From positions 22,147 to 86,146 of the forward strand of contig SYBH01000148.1 in the NCBI GenBank assembly GCA_005787345.1: a stretch of DNA of 64,000 nucleotides, in the 5' to 3' direction. This DNA comes from Actinomycetota bacterium (GTDB lineage Bacteria; Actinomycetota; Acidimicrobiia; Acidimicrobiales; Acidimicrobilacustridaceae). The translations under genes and the position numbers were made by a program. The notes below the pieces were generated by a model, which had not been told where the DNA came from, made no database searches, and saw nothing but the letters and a program-made list of their open reading frames with translations. Positions 44,438 through 52,876 of this stretch are shown here, in pieces; positions within the stretch are counted from its first letter, which is position 1, and every line of letters starts with the position of its first letter.

Positions 44438-45016
44438 TTAGTAGGGCGAGCACCCAGGCCACGCGCTCCACCCGGAGCTGGCGAGAACACGTTCGGCGAT
44501 GACGATCTGCTGCTCTCGTGTCGCTTCCCACGGGTGAGCGGTGAATTCCTCGCCACCAAAGGCACGCCATGTCGACCATCTGGGACCGTGGGCGAACTGG
44601 AGTCCGCCGCCGTATCCGTTACCGGAGTTCGCTGCCCAGTTTCCACCGGTTTCACACTGCGCAAGGCGATCCCACTGACCCGGCGACGCTGTGGCGCTCC
44701 CGGTCGGTGCTGGTGGTGTCGTGGCGCGTCGCGGCGTTGTGGTGGTGGTGGTCGGCGCCCGACGGGGAGCAATCGTGGTCGGAGGGGCCACCGTTGTGAC
44801 TGGAGCCGCGACTGTGACCGGAACCGTGACCGCCACTGTTGTCGTGGTCGAATCTTCGGTCGAGACAGAGGCAACAACGAGGCTCGGATCAGTTGAGCTT
44901 GCTGTTTGGGTTGCACCGCTGCTCGGGGAGCGCTGGAACATGTCGATCACCAGCAACGGCAAACACGCGAGCGTGACCACGAGTGCGATCATGAGTCGGC
45001 GTTGCGTCGGGTGCAC
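44438..45016 (-). CDS. Resuscitation-promoting factor-type transglycosylase
   Basis: This protein of about 192 residues has an N-terminal membrane/signal helix (M-I-A-L-V-V-T-L-A, residues ~9-25), a long Thr/Pro/Val-rich linker (~30-112), and a C-terminal Rpf domain with the catalytic glutamate in Q-C-E-T-G-G-N-W (~Glu122), G-G-G-L-Q-F, and a paired cysteine in W-P-G-C. Rpf enzymes cleave peptidoglycan and help dormant actinobacteria regrow. The G5 and DUF348 domains of RpfB are absent. The start is uncertain: GTG 45016 gives a sensible leader, ATG 44992 is possible, and the frame is open further upstream to a poor TTG at 45151. Confidence 0.9.
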   Translation of the reverse strand: MHPTQRRLMIALVVTLACLPLLVIDMFQRSPSSGATQTASSTDPSLVVASVSTEDSTTTTVAVTVPVTVAAPVTTVAPPTTIAPRRAPTTTTTTPRRATTPPAPTGSATASPGQWDRLAQCETGGNWAANSGNGYGGGLQFAHGPRWSTWRAFGGEEFTAHPWEATREQQIVIAERVLASSGWSAWPGCSPY

Positions 45017-45264
45017 GGTGGTGTTCAGAACTGCGTCCTTCGTCGAGCAATAGATCCTGGCCACGGCGGAAGGACGCCCTGCGCGATCACGCAGTGCAAA
45101 CTCCGCCCGGAGCCGTCCAAAGAACCTAGGAGGGAGGTCCGGGACCCGCAACTATCTCGGAGACTTGAGACACTCACTGTTCAACTGCGCGTAACCCCTG
45201 CTCACAAGGTCGCAGAGACTTGTCCACAACTTTGTGCGATGAAGAAAAACTCGCGAATCCCCTG
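45017..45264 (-). promoter_or_regulatory. Leader region upstream of the rpf-like gene
   Basis: The 248 bases between tatD and the rpf-like GTG hold no convincing gene. Read on the minus strand there is an imperfect hairpin with CCCGGA/TCCGGG arms and several purine-rich tracts. In other actinobacteria, rpf genes are often preceded by a c-di-AMP riboswitch; I do not see enough of its core to call one. The length suggests a regulated leader. Confidence 0.35.
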
Positions 45265-46023
45265 CTAGGGGAGCCGGTACACCATCGCAGCATTTTTCCA
45301 TGTGACATTGGCCACATCGGCCACATCAATCCCCTTCGCCGCCGCGATTGCCGCCCCCACAACGGGAACGAGAGCGGGGCGATTCGGTTTCCCGCGGTGA
45401 GGAACAGGAGCCAAAAACGGCGAATCGGTCTCCACGAGCAGGCGATCGAGGGGGCAAAGGGTTGCCGCGGAGAGCACTTCGGGCGCTCCCGGGAATGTGA
45501 CGATGCCACTGAACGAAAGCCAAGCGCCGAGGTCGAGACATTTCTGTGCCTCGGCGGGTCCCCCGGTAAAACAATGAATGACCGTGCGAGGCGGAATGCC
45601 TTCACTCGCGAAGATCGAGAACGTGTCATCCCACGCTTCACGGGTATGCACAACCAACGCCAGATCGTGATCGTGGGCAAGTGCGATCTGCTGAGCGAAG
45701 ATCTCTCGCTGCACGTCACGAGGCGAGTTGTCATAGTGGTAATCGAGCCCGCACTCCCCCACAGCGACAACATTGGGGTCAGCGAGCAGCTCGGCAATGC
45801 CCTCGATGCCCTCGCTTGCGTCATGCGGGTGGACACCAGCTGTGGCCCAAACATCGTCGAACGCGCTAGCGACCTCAATCGCAAGCTTCGACGACGCGAG
45901 ATCGCAACCGACGGTGATCATTCGCATCACGCCGGCCTCGTGGGCGTCCGCGATGGTGGCCCCAGCCTCGGGCCAACGGTCAGTTCCGTCACCCAAATGA
46001 CAGTGATCATCGATCCAACGCAT
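45265..46023 (-). CDS. tatD: TatD family metal-dependent hydrolase
   Basis: This 252-residue TIM-barrel hydrolase has the TatD metal sites: D-D-H-C-H-L at the start, V-G-E-C-G-L-D-Y-H-Y, V-V-H-T-R-E-A, V-I-H-C-F-T-G-G, and V-E-T-D-S-P-F-L-A-P. TatD proteins are 3'-5' DNases, also active on RNA, with roles in repair and nucleic acid turnover. ATG 46023 fits the family N-terminus; upstream in-frame starts lie inside metG. It follows metG by 10 bases. metG-tatD-rpf is a conserved neighbourhood. Confidence 0.94.
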   Translation of the reverse strand: MRWIDDHCHLGDGTDRWPEAGATIADAHEAGVMRMITVGCDLASSKLAIEVASAFDDVWATAGVHPHDASEGIEGIAELLADPNVVAVGECGLDYHYDNSPRDVQREIFAQQIALAHDHDLALVVHTREAWDDTFSIFASEGIPPRTVIHCFTGGPAEAQKCLDLGAWLSFSGIVTFPGAPEVLSAATLCPLDRLLVETDSPFLAPVPHRGKPNRPALVPVVGAAIAAAKGIDVADVANVTWKNAAMVYRLP

Positions 46024-46033
46024 TTCGACTCCG

Positions 46034-47551
46034 TCAGTCCGCGGCGGGTTTAGCGATACGGGGGAAGAGTCCGTCACCCTTCACCACAGGAAGTCCACCG
46101 GGATACCCGCCCCAGGTCGCGCCGGCGACGCCAGCATCGACTGGCGAACCGGACAATCCGATGCGTTCCCAGATCTGCGCGCAGGTTTCCGGCATAGCTG
46201 GAGTTGCGAGAATTGAAACGATGCGCAGCACTTCAAGCGCGTCACCCATCACTGCATCAAGAGCGGGACTTGGATCCATTTTCCATGGTTCGTTCGCTTC
46301 GAGGTGAGCGTTAGCCGCACCGACAAGGCGCCAGGTTGCCTCAAGGGCGATGCTTGGCGTGACGTTGTTCCAACCAGTGATTGTGTCGGCCAGCGACTGC
46401 GCGGCGATCGCCGCGAGCGGTGAATCGGCAGCGGGCGCGGGTCCAATGCCGTCACACTTTTTGCCCACAACTGTTGCGACGCGAGACAACAGGTTTCCAA
46501 GATTGTTCGCAAGGTCGGCGTTGTATCGCGTGACCATTGATTCGTAGGAGAAATCTCCGTCGGGACCAAACGGATTGTCTCGCAGGAAGTGATAGCGGAA
46601 TCCATCGACACCGAAATCGGCAACAAGATCGGCAGGAAAAATCTGATTGAGGCGTGTCTTCGACATTTTCTCGCCACCGACGAGCAAGAAGCCGTGGACC
46701 GCAAGTTTCTTCGGCGGTTCGATGCCAGCAGCGAGACACATCGCGGGCCAATACACACAGTGAAAGCGGAGGATGTCCTTACCCAGAAGATGGTGCACCT
46801 GGGGCCACCACTCGGCGAACTGCTTGGGGTCGGAACCGTATCCGACCGCCGTCGCGTAATTAATGAGGGCGTCGTACCAGACGTAGAAGACATGACCTTC
46901 GTCCCAAGGAACGGGAACGCCCCAGGAGATTGAGGTGCGTGACACCGAGACGTCTTCTAGACCTTGCTTGATGATTCCCAATGCTTCATTGCGCTTACCT
47001 TCAGGTTGCACACATCCGGGATTCGCGGCATACCAATCAAGAAGTGGCTGTTCGAACTTTGACAACTCGAAGAACCAATTGTCCTCTTCAAGCCACTCCA
47101 CTGGTCGTCCGTGGATCGGACAGTTGCCGTCGACCAGATCGGCCTCGTTGTAATAGGCCTCACACGGAACGCAGTAATGCCCCGAGTATGAACCTTTACG
47201 GATCCATCCGTTGTCGAAGATGGCCTGCATGAATGTTTGGACCGACGTGATGTGTCGCGGTTCGGTAGTACGAATGAAATCGTCATTGCTGATGTTCAGC
47301 AGTTCCCACACTTCGCGGAAACGAGCGCTCGTGCGATCGGCCTGTTCGAGCGGAGTAATGCCATTCGCATCGGCGGAACGCTGGATCTTGAGACCGTGTT
47401 CGTCGGTGCCGGTGAGGAAAAAGGTGGGGTCGCCGGCGAGGCGATGCCAACGAGCCAATGCGTCTGCGGTCACCGTCGTGTAGGCGTGCCCGATATGGGG
47501 CACATCGTTCACGTACTAAATAGGAGTGGTGACGTAGAAGGGTTTAGACAC
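46034..47551 (-). CDS. metG: Methionyl-tRNA synthetase with an in-frame amber codon
   Basis: The frame from GTG 47551 encodes a complete 505-residue MetRS except that codon 12 is TAG (47516-47518). The N-terminus reads F-Y-V-T-T-P-I-(TAG)-Y-V-N-D-V-P-H-I-G-H, where the family has a tyrosine at the amber position. The rest is intact: H-I-G-H, the zinc-knuckle region C-V-P-C then C-P-I-H, and K-M-S-K-T. A shorter product could start at GTG 47512, but it would lack the first strand of the catalytic Rossmann fold. No second MetRS is in the window. A base-call error, a lethal-looking nonsense mutation, suppression, or a real internal start are the options. Confidence 0.9.
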
Positions 47552-47689
47552 ACCGCAAGGCTACGGGGCCGCAGCAACGCCGACGAACCACGAGTGATGA
47601 ACCTCGCCGCTCAGCCTTCAAACGGGTCGCGCTTTGCGCGTGTCAGGATTGATCCAGCGGGCTGAATAGCCGATTCGATTGGGGTACTC

Positions 47690-48460
47690 ATGGGACAACT
47701 CGACGGACGCGTTGCAGTCATCACTGGCGGTGGCCGAGGGATTGGGGAAGCCATCGCACTTCGGTACGCGGCCGAAGGAGCAACCGTGGTCGTTTCGTCA
47801 CGCACGGCGTCTGACCTCGAGAACACACTCAGCGTTGCTGGCCTCGGTCCTGACCGTGGTCTGGCTGTAGTGGCTGATGCCACCGATCGCGACGATGCTC
47901 GTCGTCCTGTGAGCCAAGCGCTTGAGCGATTCGGTCGCGTTGACATTCTGGTCAACAACGTCGGCGGAACGGTCGGAAACAATGATCCGTTCTTGGCCAA
48001 TGACGATGCGTTCGAATCCACCCTCGTGTTGTGCCTCACTTCGGCATGGTGGACAACCAGCGCGGCGCTCCCGAGCATGCGTGATCAAGGCTTCGGGCGG
48101 ATCATCAGCATTGGCTCCGGAACCTCCAAGACCACCGGCGCTTCACTCCCCTACACCACCGCGAAACACGCACTCGTCGGCTTCACCAAAGAACTCGCGA
48201 AGACCGGCGCACCTTTCGGCATTAATGCGAATCTGCTCTGCCCGGGTTGGACCAGAACCTCACTCGTTGATTTCGAGCGCATTGCGACTGCTCGCGGCAC
48301 AACTGTGGAGATTGAGGAAGAACGTGCGGCTGCCGAGAGCCTTCAGCATCGTGTCCTCGACGCCTCGGAACTCACAGGCATGGCAACCCTCCTCGTGAGC
48401 GATGACGGTCGTGGGATCACCGGTCAGGTCATCAGCGTCGACGGCGGTTACAAGGTCTGA
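47690..48460 (+). CDS. SDR family oxidoreductase
   Basis: This 256-residue short-chain dehydrogenase has the T-G-G-G-R-G-I-G cofactor loop, V-V-A-D-A-T, L-V-N-N-V-G-G, and an S-X12-Y-X3-K catalytic set (I-S-I-G-S-G then Y-T-T-A-K). The final V-D-G-G-Y block is typical of the classical family. The substrate is unknown. GGGG lies a few bases before ATG 47690. It is divergent from metG and starts a region rich in CoA and short-chain metabolism genes. It converges with the phosphotransferase gene. Confidence 0.9.
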   Translation: MGQLDGRVAVITGGGRGIGEAIALRYAAEGATVVVSSRTASDLENTLSVAGLGPDRGLAVVADATDRDDARRPVSQALERFGRVDILVNNVGGTVGNNDPFLANDDAFESTLVLCLTSAWWTTSAALPSMRDQGFGRIISIGSGTSKTTGASLPYTTAKHALVGFTKELAKTGAPFGINANLLCPGWTRTSLVDFERIATARGTTVEIEEERAAAESLQHRVLDASELTGMATLLVSDDGRGITGQVISVDGGYKV

Positions 48461-48469
48461 TCTCAGACC
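48454..48469. terminator. Hairpin overlapping the SDR stop codon
   Basis: A 16-base element with arms GGTCTG/CAGACC and a 4-base loop includes the TGA stop of the SDR gene and lies 13 bases before the end of the convergent gene. No T run is seen. The small stem makes it a weak call. Confidence 0.4.
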
Positions 48470-48481
48470 CCACACTGCCTA

Positions 48482-49480
48482 TCAACGCTGATTAAGCACC
48501 TCTAACGCTCGCTGAAGAAATCCCATGGCCCCGTCACCAACGTCCACCAAGTCTGGTCTCGTTGCGTCGTGGAGTGACCGTTGGTAAATACCTTCGAGCA
48601 GCACGGCCATGCGGAAGTTGTAGAGCACCTCGTAATAGGAAAGGTCTGAGGGAAGTTTGAGCTCGCGCCGTTCTCGATAGCGGGCAATCAGTTCAGCGCG
48701 GCGAGGCCAACCCGGCCCCGCTGTTACCTTCCCCCAAATTTCGCAGAACCCGATCAGGTCAAGCAGCGGATCGCCAATCGTTGCGGTTTCCCAATCAATG
48801 ATCGCTGTCACCTCGCCCGGGGGTTCTGAAGAAATCAGCGCGTTGAACATATGGAAATCGCCGTGCATCAGAGACGGTTCGAACGATCCCGGAAGGTTTT
48901 CCGAAAGGAAGGTTGTGACGTGGTGAAGCCCCGGGAGCTCTCGGCCGTTGTAGGAGGCCAATTGCCCAGTCCATCGCTCGACCTGACGTTCATGGAATCC
49001 ATCAGGCTTGCCGAAATCAGACAACGAACTTCCCCGCCAATCAAAGTCATGCAGCGCGGCAAGTGCATCGACCATCGCAAATGCGACGCTTGGCTGATCA
49101 GCAACGGTGAACGGATTAGGAAGCGGAGGAGCAGGATTCACTCCATCGACCTGCTGCATCAAGAAAAACGTGCAACCAAGAACGTCGTGGTCATCACACA
49201 ATGCAACTGTTGCAGGGTGCGGAACATTGGAACCAGTAAGCGCGTCGAGAATTCGATATTCACGACGCATTCCTTCGTCCGCTCGTTCAATTGCGACAGC
49301 AGCGGGACGACGAAGCACCCAGCGCGAAGCTCCGCGATGAACGATGAACATCGCGTTCGACCGACCTGAGGTCAGCGGAGCAACAGTTAGCGGCTGACCG
49401 ACTTCAAGACCACAACCATCGAGCCAAGCGCCAAGACGTTCAACGTCGACCAACTCGGAGCCGACGGGGTCTTCGTTCAC
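48482..49480 (-). CDS. Phosphotransferase family protein (APH/ACAD10-like)
   Basis: This 332-residue protein has the aminoglycoside-phosphotransferase fold. An N-terminal lobe carries W-V-L-R-R-P; the catalytic loop is L-M-H-G-D-F-H-M-F-N, and the metal loop is I-I-D-W-E-T-A-T-I-G-D-P. This version, with P-L-T-S-G-R-S-N near the start, is typical of the ACAD10/11-like kinases that accompany acyl-CoA dehydrogenases and phosphorylate hydroxyacyl-CoA. A kinase of lipid intermediates is therefore more likely than a drug resistance enzyme. Its start overlaps the SDR stop downstream on the same strand by 4 bases (49477-49480). Confidence 0.88.
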   Translation of the reverse strand: MNEDPVGSELVDVERLGAWLDGCGLEVGQPLTVAPLTSGRSNAMFIVHRGASRWVLRRPAAVAIERADEGMRREYRILDALTGSNVPHPATVALCDDHDVLGCTFFLMQQVDGVNPAPPLPNPFTVADQPSVAFAMVDALAALHDFDWRGSSLSDFGKPDGFHERQVERWTGQLASYNGRELPGLHHVTTFLSENLPGSFEPSLMHGDFHMFNALISSEPPGEVTAIIDWETATIGDPLLDLIGFCEIWGKVTAGPGWPRRAELIARYRERRELKLPSDLSYYEVLYNFRMAVLLEGIYQRSLHDATRPDLVDVGDGAMGFLQRALEVLNQR

Positions 49481-50232
49481 GAGCCCCCACCATCGAGATT
49501 GATGAGTGAACCCGTCATGTAGGACGACGCATCCGAAGCGAGTAACAACGCTGTCCCCACGATCTCTTCGGGTTGGCCGATATGTCCCACAGAAATCATC
49601 TTCGCAACCCGCTCGGCTGATTCGGGAGTTGGGATGGCTTTGCTGAAACTAACGGTGATGAACGGACCACACACAATCGCGTTCACTCGAATACCACGCG
49701 GACCAAACTCCTGGGCGGTCGCTTGCGTAATTGCATTCAATGCAGCTTTCGATCCCGCATAGACAACCGTGAAGGGTGAAGGTCGTTGCGATGCCTTCGT
49801 GCTGATGTTGATGATGGATCCGCCCGCGGGCATGTGCTCAGCCGCCATTGCCATCAGTCGCAGCGGACCCTTGACATTTACCCCGAAGGTCTTGTCAAAC
49901 AACTCTTCGGTGACGCCCGCGAGCGATGGCGGAACCGGAGCGATGCCAGCGTTGTTCACCAAGATGTCGATCTTGCCGAAGTCGGCAACTGAGTCAGCGA
50001 TGAGCGCATCGCATTGGGCCCAGTCCGCTACATGGCAGGCCACGGCAAGCGCTCGCCGCCCTTTTGCTCGGATCTCAGCCGCAACGCCTTCGCACGCGTC
50101 GATCCGGCGACTCGACACGACTACATCGGCACCCGCGTCAGCAAATCCAAGGGCCATCGCACGACCAAGCCCTTTACTTGCTCCCGTTATGACCGCCACC
50201 TTGCCGGTGAGATCAAACAGCGATGTCGTCAC
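49477..50232 (-). CDS. SDR family oxidoreductase
   Basis: This 251-residue classical SDR has V-I-T-G-A-S-K-G-L-G-R-A, L-V-N-N-A-G-I-A, a serine in I-I-N-I-S-T-K-A, and Y-A-G-S-K as the Tyr-X3-Lys pair, then N-L-D-G-G-G-S at the C-terminus. GTG 50232 lies 1 base after the stop of the MBL gene. It forms an operon with the MBL hydrolase upstream and the phosphotransferase downstream. A role in oxidising a hydroxyacyl intermediate would fit; the substrate is not known. Confidence 0.92.
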   Translation of the reverse strand: MTTSLFDLTGKVAVITGASKGLGRAMALGFADAGADVVVSSRRIDACEGVAAEIRAKGRRALAVACHVADWAQCDALIADSVADFGKIDILVNNAGIAPVPPSLAGVTEELFDKTFGVNVKGPLRLMAMAAEHMPAGGSIINISTKASQRPSPFTVVYAGSKAALNAITQATAQEFGPRGIRVNAIVCGPFITVSFSKAIPTPESAERVAKMISVGHIGQPEEIVGTALLLASDASSYMTGSLINLDGGGS

Positions 50233-50233
50233 C

Positions 50234-51094
50234 TCAGAACTCCGTCGCTGTCGTTACGTGAAACTGCCATTCTCCGTCAACGCTCACGATGTGGCCAGCA
50301 CTTGGAGCGGCGTAATGCGTGCCCAGAATCAACGTTCCTGTGTCGCCATGTTCAGCACGCATCGCACGCCGAGAATCACCCGCCTGGACTCCATCCCAAT
50401 CCCCATTCATGCCCCAATCTGTCTCGGCCCACTGCACCGGATGATGCGTGGCATCGCCCGTAATGAGTGCCCGAGCGCCATTCGACTCGATGAGAACGGA
50501 CATGTGGCCCGGGGAATGACCTGGTGTGGAAACGAATCGAACCTCGCTCGTTACTCGGTGATCGGGATCGACAAGGTCCACAAGCCCGGCATCAACAACT
50601 GGCGCCACGGTGTCGGGCAAGTTCCAGGCGTAACCACCAGGTTCGGCCATCCATGCGTCGTACTCAGCGCGACCGAACAAGTAACGAGCATTCGGAAATG
50701 TCGGCACCCATTTACCGTCTTCGAGTTTCGTATTCCAGCCCACGTGATCGAAGTGCAAGTGCGTGCAACACACAATGTCGATGGTCTCGGGCGGAAATCC
50801 AGCTGCCGTAAGCCGCTTCAGAAACGCGGGGTCGCCAGTGAATCCCGGAAGACCGGCCATGTTGCGATCGCCCACACAGGTGTCGACGATGATGCGCAGC
50901 CCAGTGCTTTCGATCAGAAACGCGTGGATTGAAAGATCCGTCATGCCTTCGTCATCAATGAAATACGGCATGAGCCATGCCTGATGCGGGGCAAGAGCCT
51001 CTTCGCTCGCCCGAGGAAGCAACCCGCTTAGGGGGAGTTCTTGCTCAAGCTCCACAACCTTCGTGACCGCCACTTCACCAATTTTCCAGCGCAT
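50234..51094 (-). CDS. MBL fold metallo-hydrolase
   Basis: This 286-residue metallo-beta-lactamase-fold protein has the metal-binding C-T-H-L-H-F-D-H-V-G motif near residue 110, S-T-P-G-H-S-P-G-H, and I-T-G-D-A-T-H-H, then a later G-T-H-Y-A histidine. It should bind two zinc or iron ions and hydrolyse an ester, lactone or thioester. ATG 51094 has GGGAGGGG 4 bases upstream. First gene of a three-gene operon with the SDR and phosphotransferase; divergent from the enoyl-CoA hydratase at 51208. Quorum-lactonase-like activity is possible but unsupported. Confidence 0.9.
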   Translation of the reverse strand: MRWKIGEVAVTKVVELEQELPLSGLLPRASEEALAPHQAWLMPYFIDDEGMTDLSIHAFLIESTGLRIIVDTCVGDRNMAGLPGFTGDPAFLKRLTAAGFPPETIDIVCCTHLHFDHVGWNTKLEDGKWVPTFPNARYLFGRAEYDAWMAEPGGYAWNLPDTVAPVVDAGLVDLVDPDHRVTSEVRFVSTPGHSPGHMSVLIESNGARALITGDATHHPVQWAETDWGMNGDWDGVQAGDSRRAMRAEHGDTGTLILGTHYAAPSAGHIVSVDGEWQFHVTTATEF

Positions 51095-51207
51095 TGGTCC
51101 CCTCCCTTTCACCAAGTGTGGCCCACACACTCCGCCCTGGCGACCCGTTCGACCGAATCAGCCCGTTCGGCAAGACTGCGAGGAAGAGCTCTACTGCAGG
51201 GGGAATC

Positions 51208-51987
51208 ATGGCTGGACAAGTCCAACTCGAGATCGATGGCCCGATTGCCGTCATTACGAACAACAACCAAGAGAAGCGCAACGCCTTCACTGACGAGATG
51301 GATAAGCAGTTGTTCGACATCCTCGGCGAACTTCGAGCAACTCCATCGGTTCGTGCCGTCATTTGGCGGGGCGAAGGTCACTCTTGGTCTTCAGGCCGAG
51401 ATGTCGGATCAATCGGCAATGACACGACTGGGCTTACGCACCATGAACTCATGACACGCGGCCATAAGGGAATCCAACAGCTCTTTGATCTTGATGCACC
51501 CGTGATCGTCCCAATACAAGGGTGGGCCATCGGCGGTTCGTTCCAACGAGCACTGCTGTGCGATATCCGCATCGCCGCCGATGACGCCAAGTTCATGCTC
51601 CCCGAAGCCGGACATGGCGTGATTCCCGATACCGGCGGCGTTGGCCGACTCTTTCAAATGTGTGGACACGGTGTTGTGAGCGACATGGTTCTGACCGGAC
51701 GTTCACTCAATGCACAAGAAGCGCTTTCTCTCGGCATCGTTTCTCGCATCGTCACCCGTGAAGAGCTCGATAACACCGCAATGGAAATGGCGCTGAAGAT
51801 TGCCGCCGCTCCGGCCGTCACGATCAAGTTGGCTCGTCGCGTCATTTCCCACCTTGCACAGCCGGAAATCACGACATCAATGGCCGACGAGCTGATCTAC
51901 CAAACCTTTCTCAACAAGTCCGAGGATTACGCCGAATTCCGCGCTGCTCGCGCTGAAGATCGCTCACCCAACTACCGCGGGAGCTGA
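51208..51987 (+). CDS. Enoyl-CoA hydratase/isomerase family protein
   Basis: This 259-residue crotonase-fold protein has W-S-S-G-R-D-V-G (CoA-binding/oxyanion strand), Q-G-W-A-I-G-G-S-F as the second oxyanion block, and L-P-E-A-G-H-G-V-I-P-D-T-G-G with the acidic catalytic position. ATG 51208 follows GGGGGA by 3 bases. It is followed one base after its stop by the DECR-like SDR, and then by an LLM oxidoreductase overlapping by 4 bases. The three look like a unit for degrading an unsaturated acyl-CoA. Confidence 0.9.
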   Translation: MAGQVQLEIDGPIAVITNNNQEKRNAFTDEMDKQLFDILGELRATPSVRAVIWRGEGHSWSSGRDVGSIGNDTTGLTHHELMTRGHKGIQQLFDLDAPVIVPIQGWAIGGSFQRALLCDIRIAADDAKFMLPEAGHGVIPDTGGVGRLFQMCGHGVVSDMVLTGRSLNAQEALSLGIVSRIVTREELDNTAMEMALKIAAAPAVTIKLARRVISHLAQPEITTSMADELIYQTFLNKSEDYAEFRAARAEDRSPNYRGS

Positions 51988-51988
51988 C

Positions 51989-52876
51989 ATGTCGACTTCA
52001 GAACCAATCGGCCTTCCAGACGCGCCAGAACTTGGTGCCCACGCCCTTCCTGCCGGAACCTATAACGGAAAGGTTGTCTTTGTGACTGGCGGTGGAACAG
52101 GTCTTGGTCGTGCCGTCGCAACGGAATTCGCGAGACTTGGCGCCAGCATTGTGGTGGCAAGTCGTAAGCCTGAGCACCTCGAACAAGCAGACGTAGCGAT
52201 GGCTGCTCTTGGGGCCCCCGCGCTCACCGTGCAATGCGATATTCGCGAACCCGACTCCATCGCTGCAGCATTTGATGCAGCCGTGGCTGCATTCGGTCTT
52301 CCCGATGTTCTCATCAACAACGCGGCAGCAAATTTCCCGGTGCCCGCCGAAGACATGTCGCCAAACGCGTGGCGCACTGTCGTTGACATCACACTCAATG
52401 GCACGTACTTCTGTGCTCGCGAATTCGCACGTCGACATCTCGAAGCCAACACTCCGGGGTCAATCGTCAACATCGGCGCGACCTACGCATGGACAGGCGG
52501 ACCTGGCTTCGCCCATTCGGCCGCGGCAAAGGCAGGCGTGAAGAACATGGTCGAGACCCTTGCCGTCGAGTGGGGTCCCTACGGCATTCAGGTGAACGGA
52601 CTCGTTCCCGGCCTCATGCCACATGAGGACATGACTGATGACATCAAGGGCAACCTTGCTCGCACAAACGATAAAGACGCTTGCCAACCGGCGCTGCGCG
52701 TCGGTCGTCCCCGCGAACTCGGTTGGGCCGCGACGTTCCTTGCGTCTCCTTACGCGCGATTCATTAGCGGCCACACGCTTGTTGTCGATGGCGCGAACTG
52801 GCAACGACGTTCGCTCACACAACCCGAGATCGTTACTGTGCGCGATCAAATGGGCAAAGGACCCTTTGAACTGTGA
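51989..52876 (+). CDS. SDR oxidoreductase, 2,4-dienoyl-CoA reductase-like
   Basis: This 295-residue SDR has V-T-G-G-G-T-G-L-G-R-A, D-V-L-I-N-N-A-A-A-N-F, and H-S-A-A-A-K-A-G-V, where the usual catalytic tyrosine of Tyr-X3-Lys is replaced by serine. This replacement and the A-K-A-G-V context are typical of the DECR-type 2,4-dienoyl-CoA reductase group, as is the A-V-E-W-G block after it. It probably reduces dienoyl-CoA with NADPH. It ends in a 4-base overlap (GTGA) with the LLM gene and follows enoyl-CoA hydratase by one base. Confidence 0.88.
   Translation: MSTSEPIGLPDAPELGAHALPAGTYNGKVVFVTGGGTGLGRAVATEFARLGASIVVASRKPEHLEQADVAMAALGAPALTVQCDIREPDSIAAAFDAAVAAFGLPDVLINNAAANFPVPAEDMSPNAWRTVVDITLNGTYFCAREFARRHLEANTPGSIVNIGATYAWTGGPGFAHSAAAKAGVKNMVETLAVEWGPYGIQVNGLVPGLMPHEDMTDDIKGNLARTNDKDACQPALRVGRPRELGWAATFLASPYARFISGHTLVVDGANWQRRSLTQPEIVTVRDQMGKGPFEL

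Noticed and set aside
45017..45264. c-di-AMP riboswitch before the rpf-like gene
   Set aside because: Rpf genes often have one in actinobacteria, but the conserved segments are not recognisable here.
47516..47518. Reassignment of TAG as a sense codon
   Set aside because: TAG ends several intact genes in the window (for example at 6597-6599, the methyltransferase at 8131-8133, and ispE at 42769-42771), so a code change does not explain the metG codon.
48482..49480. Aminoglycoside resistance gene
   Set aside because: The APH-type fold is there, but sequence pattern and neighbours (SDR, MBL hydrolase, acyl-CoA genes) fit ACAD10-like lipid kinases.
49769..50932. 387-codon plus-strand frame opposite the SDR and MBL genes
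   Set aside because: It spans two well-supported minus-strand genes and shows no protein family pattern.
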